Origin: Eutreptiella sp. 'Long Island Sound 2002'
Lineage: Eukaryota > Euglenozoa > Euglenophyceae > Eutreptiales > Eutreptiaceae
Length of the DNA stretch: 64,000 nucleotides
Assembly (NCBI GenBank): GCA_964036045.1
Contig: OZ038378.1
Coordinates: 60,623,408 to 60,687,407 of the forward strand
Direction: 5' to 3'
In this document: in pieces, positions 10,850 to 22,607 of the stretch
Numbering within the stretch: position 1 is the first letter of the stretch
Layout: the number at the start of each line of letters is the position of its first letter
Position numbers and translations under genes: made by a program
The notes under the pieces: model-generated
Databases searched by the model: none
Told to the model about the DNA's origin: nothing
What the model saw: only the letters and a program-made list of their open reading frames with translations

Positions 10850-12229
10850 GTGGAGGAGCTCATTGACCATTGGCACAACGCCCAGCTCATGCACCCTGGC
10901 CGAGACAAGATGCAGCATGACCTGGAGTGGCGTTTCAAGTTCCCTCCGGGGTACTACGCCATCCTGGATAGGTACTGCAGCGACTGTGCCGTGTGTCGGG
11001 CCACGAAGAGCCCCAACCACTCCACAGCGGGCAATCCGGTGTACACGGCTATACCGGAGGCCCCTATGCGGTCCGTAGCCATGGATGTATTCGCCATGCC
11101 TGAAGTCACCGTGGAAGGAGAGAACTACGACTGTGTCATCCTGGCGGTGGATAGGCACGGTGGGTATATCGTGGCGGTCCCTGGCAAGAAGTCCAAGAAG
11201 AAGGACAAGAAGGACAAGCATGGAGTGGGGCTGCAGGCCAAGACCGTCGCTAATGCCATGATCAGGCATTGGCTGACGATTTTTGATGTCCCGGCAGTCA
11301 TCTGTAGCGATCGGGGCCGTCAGTTTGTGGGGACGTGGTTCAAGACGATGTGCAAGCACATGGGGATTCGGCACGCCAAGACCGTGGCGCACCACAGCCG
11401 GTCGAATGGCCGAGCTGAGGTGGCCGGGCGGCAGATGTTCGAGAAGTTCCGCCAGCTGCACATCGACGAACCGGGCCGGAATTGGTATAATTCGCTGTGG
11501 AGAGTACTCCAAGCGTATCACGACCTTCCCGGACCCACTGGACTGTCGCCCGATCGCATCCTGTTCCTACGGGATCGAGTGTCGCGCACTCTCCCGTGGT
11601 TGAACCATGGCAAAGTGGCCCAGGATGCGAACGCTATGATGGCTGAGGCGGACGACACGGCGGCCAAGGTGTGCAAGGCACTTCAGGACGAGCATGACAA
11701 GAGGGCCAAGTACTTCAAGCAGGGAAAAGTCCAAAAGTATGCTCTCCAAGACACCGTGTGGGTGGAGCGGCACCACAAGGATGTCCTGTCCAGGCATCGG
11801 CAGGCATCTTGGTATGTGCCGGGGGTAATCGTGCGGAAGGTCGGGCAGGACGTGTATGCGGTTCGTGTGGGGGATAACAAGATCCTGGACCGCGACCATA
11901 CCCAGCTCCGTCCTCGAGCACCAGACCCCAGCGGACGTCCCGTCACCTTCGAGTTCACGGCCGGCGATGTGGACTCAGGCGACGAGGGTGAGGACGACGA
12001 CTTCACCGCCGAAAGAATCCTGGCGGACAAGCCGGACCCGGGGACGCCTGGGGGGAGGCTTTATAAAGTCCGTTGGAAGGGATTCGCCGCGTCCCGGGAT
12101 TCGTGGGAGCCTCCGAGCAGTTTTGTGCCGAGGTACACCACGGTCTGGATGGACTACCTGAAGAAAAAGAATATTTCTTTGGATGTCAAGGACGTGTTGG
12201 TCCATTTGGTTGCTGCAGTAGCACCGTAA
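10850..12229 (+). CDS. Integrase with C-terminal chromodomain, gypsy element 1
   Basis: The frame continues that of pol after one TGA. The zinc domain is HWHNAQLMHPGRD followed by CSDCAVC. The DDE core is visible as VAMDVFAMPE (first Asp about 11084), VICSDRGRQFVG (second Asp about 11309) and SNGRAEVAGRQ (Glu about 11415). A chromodomain ends the protein (YKVRWKGF...DSWEP, about 12060-12115). That places the element among the chromoviruses, whose chromodomain guides insertion to marked chromatin. The catalytic residues look complete, so this module is damaged only by the upstream TGA. Confidence 0.92.
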   Translation: MEELIDHWHNAQLMHPGRDKMQHDLEWRFKFPPGYYAILDRYCSDCAVCRATKSPNHSTAGNPVYTAIPEAPMRSVAMDVFAMPEVTVEGENYDCVILAVDRHGGYIVAVPGKKSKKKDKKDKHGVGLQAKTVANAMIRHWLTIFDVPAVICSDRGRQFVGTWFKTMCKHMGIRHAKTVAHHSRSNGRAEVAGRQMFEKFRQLHIDEPGRNWYNSLWRVLQAYHDLPGPTGLSPDRILFLRDRVSRTLPWLNHGKVAQDANAMMAEADDTAAKVCKALQDEHDKRAKYFKQGKVQKYALQDTVWVERHHKDVLSRHRQASWYVPGVIVRKVGQDVYAVRVGDNKILDRDHTQLRPRAPDPSGRPVTFEFTAGDVDSGDEGEDDDFTAERILADKPDPGTPGGRLYKVRWKGFAASRDSWEPPSSFVPRYTTVWMDYLKKKNISLDVKDVLVHLVAAVAP

Positions 12230-12607
12230 TGGATTCCCCTTGGCATTTTTGTTTGTTTTTGTGCTTGTGGAATGGGTGAGGGCGTTCATCCGGGGATTTT
12301 TGGGCCCTCATTGGCCGCATACCCCCTTCACTCGATCTCCACATATATATTTCACTGTGGTATACTTATTTAGGTCGACGGACGACGTTTTTCTACCTTT
12401 GATCCCCTTGGTCCATGTTGTAGATCAAGAGGAGACCGGATATGGCGTGGGGCACCGATTATCAGTGTCCTCACCCCTCCCTTGGGGCATGGGGGACGCC
12501 TACGACGTGTGTGGGGCCTCCATGTGTCCTTGGGACATGGGGGAGGGGGTTTGGAGCCTATTGGGGTCCTCCTCTCTTCAATGTCTTCCGAGCGGTAACG
12601 ACGCTCT
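12230..12607 (+). other. Element 1 spacer between integrase stop and purine tract
   Basis: About 380 bases of noncoding element sequence. The ORF spanning it continues into the LTR and has no recognisable domain. Confidence 0.5.
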
Positions 12608-12617
12608 GAGAAGGGGG
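12608..12617 (+). promoter_or_regulatory. Polypurine tract of gypsy element 1
   Basis: GAGAAGGGGG lies directly before the 3' LTR, the expected plus-strand primer site. It helps fix the LTR start at CTGAAG/TGAAG. Confidence 0.75.
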
Positions 12618-14971
12618 CTGAAGCCGGTTCGGACCCCCGTGGCCATCTTGGGGTCACTTGGGGTGTGTATCTATGTGCCGGCAAGCCGCCATTGGCTGAT
12701 ATCATACTCTCCCATCCACCTGACCTAACCCGATGTGATAGTGTGATAGGTTTGGCCATTCCGGCTATGAGCGGCCATATTCAGTACCGAGGCGCCGCCA
12801 GCGGAGATTTATATATCAGAATATCAGGAATCAACAGGGTTTTATTATCATAATGTTTCCGTAATTTTTCAGCCTTTCGTTCTGATGGTCAATGTATCGG
12901 CGACTGTCAGTTGGCTCGCGATTTTGCGTTAACCGATTGGTTAACTGTTATTTCCAGATATTTTGGCGGAAACCCCGATGAAGGGTCAGATTTCATCAGT
13001 AAAGGGTTCGTTGCTTCCGCAATTTTCTAAATATGCACTCGAAATTTTATTCTGAATTTTTCGCGATGTCGAAATCGGATTTTCGACTTCGACATCGCCG
13101 CACTTGATTTGGTCTTCTTCGAGTGGTCATACTCTTTTCCCTATGCCCGAATCAGGTTTCCCTTATACATGCCACCCATTTGACTTGGAGATATAAGGGA
13201 AACAAAAGTGAATCGTGGGACCACTTTGAAGGGCCATATCTACGCGCGAGTGTGAGGAAAGAGAATAAGGAAGGTTGGGTTGCAAGCGCCTTAGTCTCAA
13301 CTTAATTTAGGAAGCATCAAACGCCTTAGGTGTGTACACATGCCCGGTGTAGGGAGGGATAATGGTCAAGAGGGTAGAAAGTGATATATAACTCTTGGAC
13401 CGTGCAACCGAATATTTTCTTGCGACTTTCGAGTGTACCGCATGAGTGTTGGGGTTGCATAGATAATTTTCTTGGGTTCCCACGTATTTTTAACGTGAAG
13501 TTATGGCCATGGAGGGGCATGGCATACCATGGTGGGAGCCACTTTTGAGGGTATGTGTTATATGCATGATATGTGCTTCGATATGCTCACGCCCATGTTA
13601 TATATCTTCGTGTGGCCGAAGAGATGGGGAGCCACACGTGACAAGGGCTTTGCCCATGTCCCAAATGTGGAATTCAAAGCGCTAGACTAAGTCTACCGCG
13701 TATGTATTGCTCATGGTATGTTTGGCAAAGAGATCCATGAGTGCACTCCTATTTTCATGGGGCATGTAGATATGGGTGGCGAAGGTATCTCCATGCGCCT
13801 GATTGCGGATCCAAGTGGGGGAATAGTTCGTAAATGGTTCCAATCATTTGTGTATTGAACCATGAGCGGATATCATGGGTGAGCATAGAGATATACTATC
13901 ATGACAACTTTGTATATGGACATATTTTCATGTTTTTGACCTCATTTTATGCTCATTTTTGTGTTTTATGTGCTCAACTGGTCAGCTAACCGTAAAGTGC
14001 CTAGAGATCCGTGAACTATGGTATGTTGCTTATATGTTGGCATATGCTTCGGTGTTGCACCTCACCATATGCCGGATAAGGTAGTCACTTTGGCTTGGCA
14101 CACGAGGCCTCACAAAATTAGGTCTCAAATTCATGTGTTGACTTGTGAAGCATGTCATGTACATAACCGGAGGAGTTTCGGAGCCAATCATGGGATATTC
14201 TTGGGCATGGACCTTTGGTCTATATTACCCTTGTATATTACTTTCCGGTTTGACACATGCATGGAGCATTTGAATATATGCCGTACGCATTTTTGAGTAT
14301 ATAATTGACTTTTGGGCATAATTAATGGTGTGATTTGCCTGATTTTGCCATGTTGTGAGGTCATCATCATGGGGCAGTTCTCCAAGCCCAATCGACTCCA
14401 AGCCCAACCAAGGTTATGTCAGGGTAGGGCATGGTCCTGAGTGCCACTCTAGGCCATGACACGCCACCTCCCCTATTGGGCTAGGATTTAGAGGCTTGGG
14501 AGTGAACACATTTTTGGGGTTTATGTAGTGACTTTTGACACATGGCATTTAGCCATTTTATTTGACTGGGTTCAGGGCAACATGTTGGTGAGTCAAGGGA
14601 AGGTCTTGAGTCCAGGGAATGAGGGGTCTATGGCTGTGATTGTGTACGTTTCCATCTTTCCCCAACTTTGCTTTATTTGTGTTCATATGCCAATTTCAGG
14701 GCTTTCTTCCTTGGTGCAATTCTTGTACATGCCCGCCATCGTGAGACCATCGATGTGCTGAACGGAAGCCCGCAGTGTGGATTGGATTACTGCTGGATTT
14801 GTGGGATCTGGTTGCTGCTCAGGGTTGAAGGAGGATTGTATTTTATTTTCTATATTTTTGGATTTGGAACCCTGGATTTTGATAAATGCAATCGTTGATC
14901 AGGAGCAAATCGGCAGGGGTTACAGGCGGAAGGGGCACAGCAGGGGCCGGTCCTGGTAGGGACCTTCTTTA
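12618..14971 (+). repeat. 3' LTR of gypsy element 1
   Basis: Near-identical copy of 1814-4163, with a 4-bp insertion near 14323. It ends CCTTCTTTA, and the next bases CTGAAGTGG belong to the host integrase gene. A clear 5-bp target duplication is not seen. Instead the six bases CTGAAG occur at both junctions and at both LTR starts, so the exact boundary is ambiguous by six bases. Confidence 0.92.
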
Positions 14972-15826
14972 CTGAAGTGGACCCATGAGTCCAGCGGTCA
15001 TGTGCATGCTGACCGTACCCTGAGGCTATTCAAGCAGTGGTTCCACACTACGTGGACTGACGACCAACTGCGGAAAATCCTCCAGCCTATCGTGGACAAG
15101 TGCCCGTGTAGGTCCTGCAAACCGGGGGATATCAGGGACAGGGGTCTCTACTCGACCCTGCCCATCCCTCACTGTGCTAACAGTGTTCTATACGTGGACT
15201 ACAGGGAGATGCCGAAGTTCGGGGGCTATGACTTTGCCCTCGTGGTAACCTGTGGGTTGACCAGGTTTACCAGGGTGCTCCCATCTACCAAGCACATTAC
15301 CGGGGAGGAGAGTATCAAGATACTCCTGGAGGAGTGGTTTTGCGTCCATGGGGCGCCCAAGGAGATCAACTCTGATGAGGATGTACGAGTGCGCTCAGAT
15401 ACCGGCTGGTACAAGAGGGTCCTGAGATCCCTCAATGTCCAGGTGTCTACGGGGATGCCCTACTATCACACGAGCAACCCCCCATGTGAGCGACAGATTC
15501 GTGTCCTCAAGGAGAATGTAAAGATATGGTGCAAAACTGAACGCACCAGAGACTGGGTGAGACTACTCCCCGTCATGTCCTTCATGATGAACACCCAAGA
15601 GAGTTTGGCTACTGGCTACTCGCCCCATGAGCTATTCCTAGGGCGCCCGGCGTGGTTCCTACATGCCCCCTATCCAGGGGACACCCATTCTTCCGTGGGT
15701 GAGTGGGTCCAAGAGCAACAAGCGAAGGTGGACAAGGCCAAGGCTATGCTCCAAAGAGTGAGGGAGTGTCAGTGGAACAAGAAGAACAAGGACCGAGTAC
15801 CGGCCACCTACCAAGAGGGGGACTGA
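14972..15826 (+). pseudogene. Gypsy element 2 integrase, right part
   Basis: It continues the fragment at 1661-1819. The zinc domain reads GHVHADRT...CPCRSC. The DDE core is visible as VLYVDYREMPKF, EINSDEDVRVRSDTGW and PPCERQIRVLKENVK. TGA at 15824 separates it from the downstream SH3-like and chromodomain region in the same frame (QEGD-stop-VLVHH). Integrases usually have Gly-Asp-Trp or similar here, so a TGG to TGA change would explain the stop. The gene is inactivated by the insertion of element 1. Confidence 0.85.
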
Positions 15827-16279
15827 GTGCTGGTGCACCACAGCCGACTACCCGCCTGGCCAAGCTCTACGAGCGATGACCCATACTTTGGGCCCTACAA
15901 GATTCTATCTGTGGATGGACACCGTATAACCGTGCGGTGTTCTCGCCGTCTAGGGCAGACCCTGGTGTGCGCTGCTCAACACCTGAAGCGCTACTATGAT
16001 CCTGAAGACCTCTGTGGGGAGGAGTGCGAGCTGAACGACGAGGAAATCGCCGCCCTAGACCTACAAGGGGCTGCCAGCCCTATGGAAGTTGAAGGGGAAC
16101 TCCCCGACATGAACGCCGAGGAGATGGCTAAGGAGGGCTTCTACCTGGTGAAGTCTGTCCTACGCCACCGCTATTGCCAGGGTTGGCGCTTCCTCACCCT
16201 CTGGGAAGGGTTTGGAGTCCAAGAGGCCACATGGGAGCCCTTCTCTGCGTTTGTTCTACCTGAGGGACGCCTAAACTAA
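15827..16279 (+). pseudogene. Gypsy element 2 integrase C-terminus with chromodomain
   Basis: In frame with the preceding integrase. GPYKILSVDG...AQHLKRYYDP is the SH3-like tail seen in gypsy integrases. FYLVKSVLRHR...FLTLWEGF...ATWEPFSAF is a chromodomain with its aromatic residues. The frame ends at TAA after EGRLN. Confidence 0.8.
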
Positions 16280-17961
16280 GTTCTGGTTGACTACTTGTCC
16301 CTGAACAGCCTTGGTGAGTTGCCGAGGCTCGCTGAGACGCTTGCCTCCGAGACTAAAGCTAGGGACTGAACCCTCCCCCTAAGTGTGCTATGTATGTCTG
16401 TGTGTGTCTCACTTCTCTCCCGGGCGTGGCTCCCGAATCAACGGGCTTGGCTGATGTCGGACCGAAGGTCGTAGTCAGTTACTAATACCACTCCTATGGC
16501 GCCCAATTTCTGTGCTGGCGCCTATCCATGGGGGAAGACGGCAAAAACCCTACCTACTACAGGGGAGGAGTGGCCAAGTGTGCTAAGGACATACAAAATG
16601 CCCATTTTTGCTAAAGGCCAAAGGCTAACGCACTCCCCTGCCCACGTGGAAAAGCACGCGGGACAAAAGACACCACTACTCTACACACCCTATCTACAGT
16701 GGCACCATCCTGGTGGGCGAGCACTTTTGCAACAGGCTCAAGCCCCCACTCAGGACTACCACTCCTACACGCACGCTCTACTGGGTGGCGTTGAGGATGA
16801 AGACAAGAGCCCTAGCGGCTCACCTTTGAGAGTGCAAGAAAACACAAAGCCACTAAGCTTCTGTGGCCTAACAGGGACGCCACAACGCGTTTCCCTGCTA
16901 GGGCTTGGAGGGAAGGGGTGCTCTTGTTGCGTGCACAGCGTGAATGTTGAAGATGTCAGGCTACGCTTGCCACTCCTGGCTGAGTCGTAGCTTGTTGTTT
17001 GTGTGATCAGCGCCGTATATTTTAGCACGGCTCAAGGGACTGCACCAGTTCACCCTGACCTTCCTACCTGAAGAGCAAAGGCGGATGAAGGAGCGTTTGC
17101 AGCGGAGGAACCAAGACCATCCCCACGTATTATACGCTTCTCAGATGGCCCTATAATGAACTCCACCACCGCCCCTATCAAGCAAGCAAGCTTAAGGAAC
17201 TCCACCCGTTCTCTTATAGAACGTGGGGTGGAGCCCCTGGGTAACCTAAACAAGGAGTAAGAAAAAGTCACTGCCATGTCTTTCTTGGAGGGCTTGATCC
17301 AGGCCAAGCCCCCCTTAAAACCCTCTTGTTGATGCTAAGACTAACTTAAGTATTTTTATCTCTCTTTTGAAGCCTAAAGTACACTTTCTCAAAGTAACTA
17401 GGGTTGTAACCCTAGCTCCCCATGAAGTTCACCCCTACCACTCAACTGAGCGGAGGTATCTTCCTTCACGGAGGATATACCGAAATAAAATAGGCATTTC
17501 ATGCTTTAGGGCTTGGAGGTTAAGCCTAGTGGTCTCCCACCCCAAGACCCCTATACTCAATTGTTTCTACCACTTATTGTGGTTCTACTTTTTAACTGTT
17601 TCTGAATTCAGTTGCTTGGCCAAGTCATTTTCTGTGTTGGCCTGACACCTATGCTCCACATTCCTAACCAGCACCATTTCACCCAAAACAGTGCACATGA
17701 AGTGCTTGATGCTAAATTGGAGGGTAGAGTCAGCCCAGTTTTCATATAAAACCTTTTGTATTATCCATTTGTGATTGAATCTTTGTGTTTATACCTGCAT
17801 TGTCTATCTGAAGCCCTTCTATGTTACACTGGATTTCAAAACTATTCATTGATTCGATCCATATCCTGTTCTTGCTCTACTTGCTGCTTTGGTTTAGGTT
17901 TTCAACATCAAGATCTGCAGGATTTCATCAAAAAAATTTGGGCACCAATCAAGGACATCTT
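16280..17961. repeat. Noncoding stretch, probable LTR between gypsy elements 2 and 3
   Basis: About 1.7 kb lies between the chromodomain stop of element 2 and the primer-site-like motif of element 3. No domain is recognisable in its short ORFs. Its end (AAGGACATCTTTGA before GGTAGCAGAGGC) resembles the end of the element 1 LTR (GGGACCTTCTTTAT before GGTAGCAGAGGC). It may be one LTR shared by two tandem copies (pol of one, LTR, gag of the next). I found no second copy in the window to prove this. Confidence 0.4.
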
Positions 17962-17963
17962 TG

Positions 17964-17978
17964 AGGTAGCAGAGGCAA
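17964..17978 (+). promoter_or_regulatory. Primer-binding-site-like motif of gypsy element 3
   Basis: GAGGTAGCAGAGGCA shares GGTAGCAGAGGC with the primer site of element 1 and lies just upstream of a gag ORF, the correct position. Confidence 0.55.
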
Positions 17979-18036
17979 CCCTTGAGAACCTTTCGAACCG
18001 ACTCTGAGAAGAACACAGGCCAAAACCAGAAACAAA

Positions 18037-20250
18037 ATGTCCACACCATCAGTACAGATGTCTGCAAGGACCTGGCCAATACGAAGTGTACAAGTTCAAT
18101 TTGGCAACAGTGGGCCCACCTCAATGAGTGAGCCCAAACTCAGAGCGGCATCTGGGTTTCAAGAAGATCCAGTACACAGAAGGGCGGAACAAGATGCGCC
18201 CAGATTAACCACAGAGGCCTTAGCGGCCCGTGGTGATAGCCTTCAGCACCTCCGCCGAAGGGTTGCTGCGTCGATCTCCAGATCCATATGCCCAGCTTCT
18301 TCTTCAACGGCTACCCCCGCTCGAGAACCCGAGGAAGAAGGCGAGTTCAGAAGGAAAATCAACGAATATATTCTCCACGACGAGTACTACAAGTCCGTCA
18401 CAGGCAAAGATGGAGAGGAACCACTAGACGCCTTGGGATCCCCACCGTACACGGACATGGGTTCCTACCCTTACTCCATCCCACCTACGGACCTGGCCGA
18501 CACAGTGTCTCTACCCAGGCGACCTCGAGGGCCAGTATGGCCCCCGGAGCTGCCAATCACTAGCAGGAGCCCTGAAGTGTGCCCCGCATATGTGAAAGCT
18601 CCCACTCTACCAGAGCCAACTCATGGGGCCCTGGACCGTACGGCCGAATTACTGGCTAAATTACTGTCTGGGTCCGAAGACCCTGATGTGACAGCCCTTT
18701 CTGAGGCTGTCAAAGCTAAACTGGGTATCACTGAACCCTTACCCCAGCCAGCGCTACTCTCACCTTCACCAGGATTGAGCACGTTGGCTGATGATCTAAA
18801 AAGATCAAGGCTGTCCAGGTTGCTACCCAAGGTCACTTGCCCCAGCCCTTTTCATCCTCGCGCCAGGACAGTCCCTATTGCTGAACTACAGGACGTGCCG
18901 GTGACGGAGACTGAGAAAAGAGGGCTGTCAGCCCTGGCACCTCTTGCCGGCGTATCACCTTCTGGCCTAACTCCGGCGGGTGGGAAGACGGGCAGACCTA
19001 TTGCCCAGGCGAACATCCAGCTGGAACTGCCGGAGTTCGACCCCAAAAATCTGCCCGAATGGGCAGAACAATTTGCTGAGTTTCTTTTGCTGACTGGCCA
19101 ATCCCATGTGGATGTGGCCACCAAATGCTCACTGCTGAAACCCTCGTGCAAAAAGAAATTTTTGCAAGAACAGGTGAAACAGATTGTGAAAACCTGTTCC
19201 ACCTGGGCAGAGGTACTCCAGAGGTTGGAGAAAACTTTCCCAGTCTATGAGACTGACCTCAGTGTGCGCACACAGATAGAGGAGCTACCTATGCTCCCTG
19301 AGTTTCCTTCCGCTGCGCGAATCTCTGAATACGTGTGCAACCTGGAGTATCTGTTTTCGCGGATGAACGTGGGCTCCTACGGAGCCACTGAGCCCCACCT
19401 GTGGCTCATGAGTAAGATCCCCCAACGTACGTGGGATGATTGCCGCTCTACCTCTGAGAGGAAGAGTCGGACCCACTCGTATGATGAACTGGTGGACCTT
19501 CTGATTGAGCTAGCTCTTGAGAGGGAGAATGTTTCCCACATGGAGAAATTCCTCAAGAAGCACTTCGGTCGAGGGGGTAACCCTACCCCCGAACGTGGCG
19601 AAGGGAAAGGGCCTAAAAATCCCACCAACGCCAACCAGGGAGGTGGTAAAGGAAAGGGTAACCTACGTGCCATGAATGAGGTTAAACCTGATGCAGGTAC
19701 ACCCCCTTTGTTCTACTGCAAACCTGTCAATGACAAGGGGGGGCCATGTCATGCCCCTGACTGCGATCAACGCAGTAGCTGTATGCTGCAGATTAAACGA
19801 TAGCAGCATACCAAAGATGGGAAACCTGTGACCCGTCAGGATCATTTCAGGTGTACCATCACCTGTGGCTATTGTGGCAAACGTCGTGACTACAAAGACG
19901 AATGTCACATAAAGAAACGCGAGAGTGATAAACTCAAGCGGCAGGAGCCTTAACGCCAGAAGACCCAAACAGCCACCAAAAACCCTCAGAATGGGGATAA
20001 AGGTGGTAAAGGAGGTGGCAAGGGAGTTGGCAAAGGTGGACCCCCTAACCCCCAGAGACACTCATCAGCGCCCGTTGCTACAGCCCCTCCTGCTGCTACA
20101 CCCCCTCCTGCCGCAGCTGATCCCAAGAAGCGCCCACAGGGGGATAACGCTACCCCTGAGGGGAATAACTCCAAGAAGAGGCAATTGGCCTGGATGGCCA
20201 GGTCCCTCATAGCTGCAGGGGTGGATGTCAAGTTCCCTGATGAGGCGTAG
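18037..20250 (+). pseudogene. Gag of gypsy element 3 with in-frame stops
   Basis: The ATG opens a 588-codon frame. A capsid-like domain runs from about residue 325 (LELPEFDPKNLPEWAEQFAEF), followed by basic Gly/Lys-rich sequence. The same frame continues past TAG at 19801, TAA at 19951 and TAG at 20248. Between the first two stops is a CCCH-type zinc knuckle (CGYCGKRRDYKDECH). All three stops are one C-to-T or G-to-T step from a sense codon, so decay is the simplest explanation. Confidence 0.75.
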
Positions 20251-20770
20251 GGGGGCGGCTCCGAAGACCCGGACTTGGTTTTCTGGATCCTCGTGAAGAT
20301 CGGGGATCAAGTTTTTCGAGCGGTGCTTGACACCGGTGCAACACTTTCCATAGTGGCCCGGCGCCTGCTAAAGACTTTCAAGAAAACTAAGACCGTGGCC
20401 ATAAGGTTAGGGGATGGGCGTACCATCCATTCCTTGGGGGGGGTCGATGTGACTATATGCCTGGGCGACGAAACCGTGACCCAACACTGCAGAGTGCTGG
20501 ACACCGACGCCTTTGACATCGTCATTGGTACACACTTCCTACGAAGAAACCGCCAGGTAAAAATGCTGTCTCTCCAGCGCCCCTATTCTTTGCACTGCGA
20601 CTTTGGCAGTGGGCTGTTCCCCGTACCTTTGGAGCTGTCACGACGAAAAGAGTCTGGGCTGCGCTACCCATCCAAGACTAACTATCGTACTGAAAACTAC
20701 CAATTGGCCCGTCATTTTCTTGAAAATGGACTGGCGGCCCTTCAGCTAAACCTGGATGAGAATGCGCATG
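20251..20770 (+). pseudogene. Retroviral-type aspartic protease of gypsy element 3, truncated
   Basis: It follows gag in frame. WILVKIGDQVFRAVLDTGATLSIVARR contains the DTGA active site (about 20329), and FDIVIGTHFLRR is the typical protease end. Recognisable sequence stops near 20770, where repeats and then a MULE gene begin. Reverse transcriptase and integrase are missing here. Confidence 0.75.
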
Positions 20771-20777
20771 GCCTTGA

Positions 20778-21062
20778 CAGGCCGTCTCACAGCGGCTTGG
20801 AGCGGTCGGCCCATCATGGGTCGGAGGTTGGTCAAAAAAATGACAATTTTTTTTTTCAAAACCGGGTTGCCAGATGTCCCGGCGGGGTAACTTCGCGCCA
20901 CCGTGGAGTTTTTCCAATCTGTTTGGACCTTTGGAAAGTCCACAGTGTCTACTTTTCAGATATGCGTAGCCGTGCTAGGCCGTTTCACACCGGCTTGGAG
21001 TAGTCGGACCGTCATGGGTCGGAGCTAGGTTGGTCAAAAAAATGACAAAATTGTTTTTTTTT
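20778..21062. repeat. Pair of direct repeats about 75 bp long, 202 bp apart
   Basis: Copies start near 20778 and 20980 and share GGCTTGGAG, CATGGGTCGGAG, GGTTGGTCAAAAAAATGACA and a poly-T tract ending CAAAACC. They sit between the truncated protease and the MULE remnant and may be subterminal MULE sequence. I found no inverted partner on the other side. Confidence 0.55.
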
Positions 21063-22350
21063 CAAAACCAGCGGCTGTTGTGTCTGCATCCATGGTAGCT
21101 GGCATGTCGACCGCGGGAACATCACCCCTGGTGTGGGCATTGGGCGATGGATGGTGCTTCCCACTACAGCCAAGTGTGGTTGCGAGGGTTGCACCATTTC
21201 CACCTGTTCAACATAGGGTTTTTGCTCAGGAAACCACTGTTGGTGGAACAACCCCATGTGGAAGAATACGGGAATGCTCTCACGATGAAGCACAGCGACG
21301 TAGTGACGACAAGGCTGCCCAAACCGAGCATGACCGCAAGAGCAGAGAAACTGTCTGTAGCCAATGCACTTCAGGTCGTCGGCATCAACTATGGGGTCAA
21401 AAAATGCATGATGCTGAGGCATACCTGCATAGCCCGTAGCGGGTAGGACACGAACTGTAGCTGTTTGCATCCGCATGTCTTGCACCTCTGCAGGGGGGAC
21501 AAACCCATCCAACATATGGGAGGGAGAGCCATCATATACAGCGTGGTCCACCCCATTCGGTGGGATGGGTTCCACCGTTTGGGGGTTGTGGGACGACACG
21601 TCGTACATGGTAGTGCCCATGTCTACTTGTACAAAAAAACGTTGCAAACCGTAGCTGGTCAAGCTTGCTTGCACCAACGGAATCATGGCCGGGAGTGCTT
21701 TATTAATCGTGGGTACCGTTTTTTTGAGGTTATCAATCGCAAGGCAACGGTTTTGAGTGCGCATTTGGCATTTCACTAGCCTTTCCAGGGCATCAAAAAT
21801 TTTATTCACGCTGTAGCGCTTGCGAACCTTGGTGCATAGGGCTTTCACCCACCGGTTTGTGTTCTCCCTCCTTTGAGAACTTTGAATTCCGGCTGTGAAG
21901 CACTCCCAATGGTAGCAGGTTGCCCGTTATTTACATTTTTCCTTGCCCTACGTTGATTCCAAATAATAACGCGCGTCGGGATAAGCATCCAATAGAGCAT
22001 TCCATTGGCGATGAAAAATCTGCCCATTGCACTCCTTGCGCACATCATGGAAAAGGGCCATCATAGCCTGGTACCTATGCTTGTTCATTTTTCGGAGCAA
22101 CTTTTTACGGATGTTTTCAATGATGTGCCAGATGCACCACAAGTTGTGTGTTTTCTTGAGCAGTGTGCGAACTGCATTGGCACATGCTACATTTGCGTCA
22201 GTCATTCACACTTTGGGGGCTGCGGGGACGTTGTTCAACCATTGGCGGAGCTGCCAATCATAATCACAATCCCTTTCCCCGAGGACCAGTGCCTATGCGG
22301 TGAGCAAAGATTTTCCATGCTCATTAATGGTCATGAAGGAGCCGAGGTGA
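21012..22350 (-). pseudogene. MULE (Mutator-like) transposase remnant with SWIM zinc finger
   Basis: Reading right to left, GSFMTINEHGKSLL resembles the first catalytic region of FAR1/MULE transposases. TDANVACANAV holds the second Asp, followed by LWCIWHIIENI with the CxxH motif typical of MULEs (22205-21948). The Glu region RRENTNRWVK lies near 21850. A SWIM zinc finger, CSCGHARFGQPCRH, is near 21300. At least two stops near 22300-22210 and a frameshift near 21850-21950 show decay. It lies in, or at the end of, gypsy element 3. Confidence 0.75.
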
Positions 22351-22607
22351 AAAAAATTCCCCGGATAACACTTGCGGTGCAGGGGCTGTTGCAGGGCGCA
22401 ATGGCAAATGCCCTGCAGCCACAACAAATTCAGCTGGTGATTGATTCCACCGTTGAGATTTTATCAACGGCTGACACGGGTGCAGCCCCAGATTTTTCTT
22501 TGGGCTCAGAACCAGACGCAGAAGGGAGAGACGAAAGGATGGAAAGTGACTCATCACAGGGTTCGTTGTCGTCAGCAATAGTCATCAGTGACTGAGGGGC
22601 AACCTGG

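Noticed and set aside
16496-16520. TGGCGCCCAATTT as a lysine-tRNA-type primer site
   Set aside because: It lies 1.5 kb before gag of element 3, whereas a site matching element 1 lies at 17965, directly before gag.
6103-20250. Alternative genetic code with reassigned stop codons
   Set aside because: TAG, TAA and TGA all appear in broken frames, while spliced genes end normally at TGA or TAG. Decay explains the pattern better.
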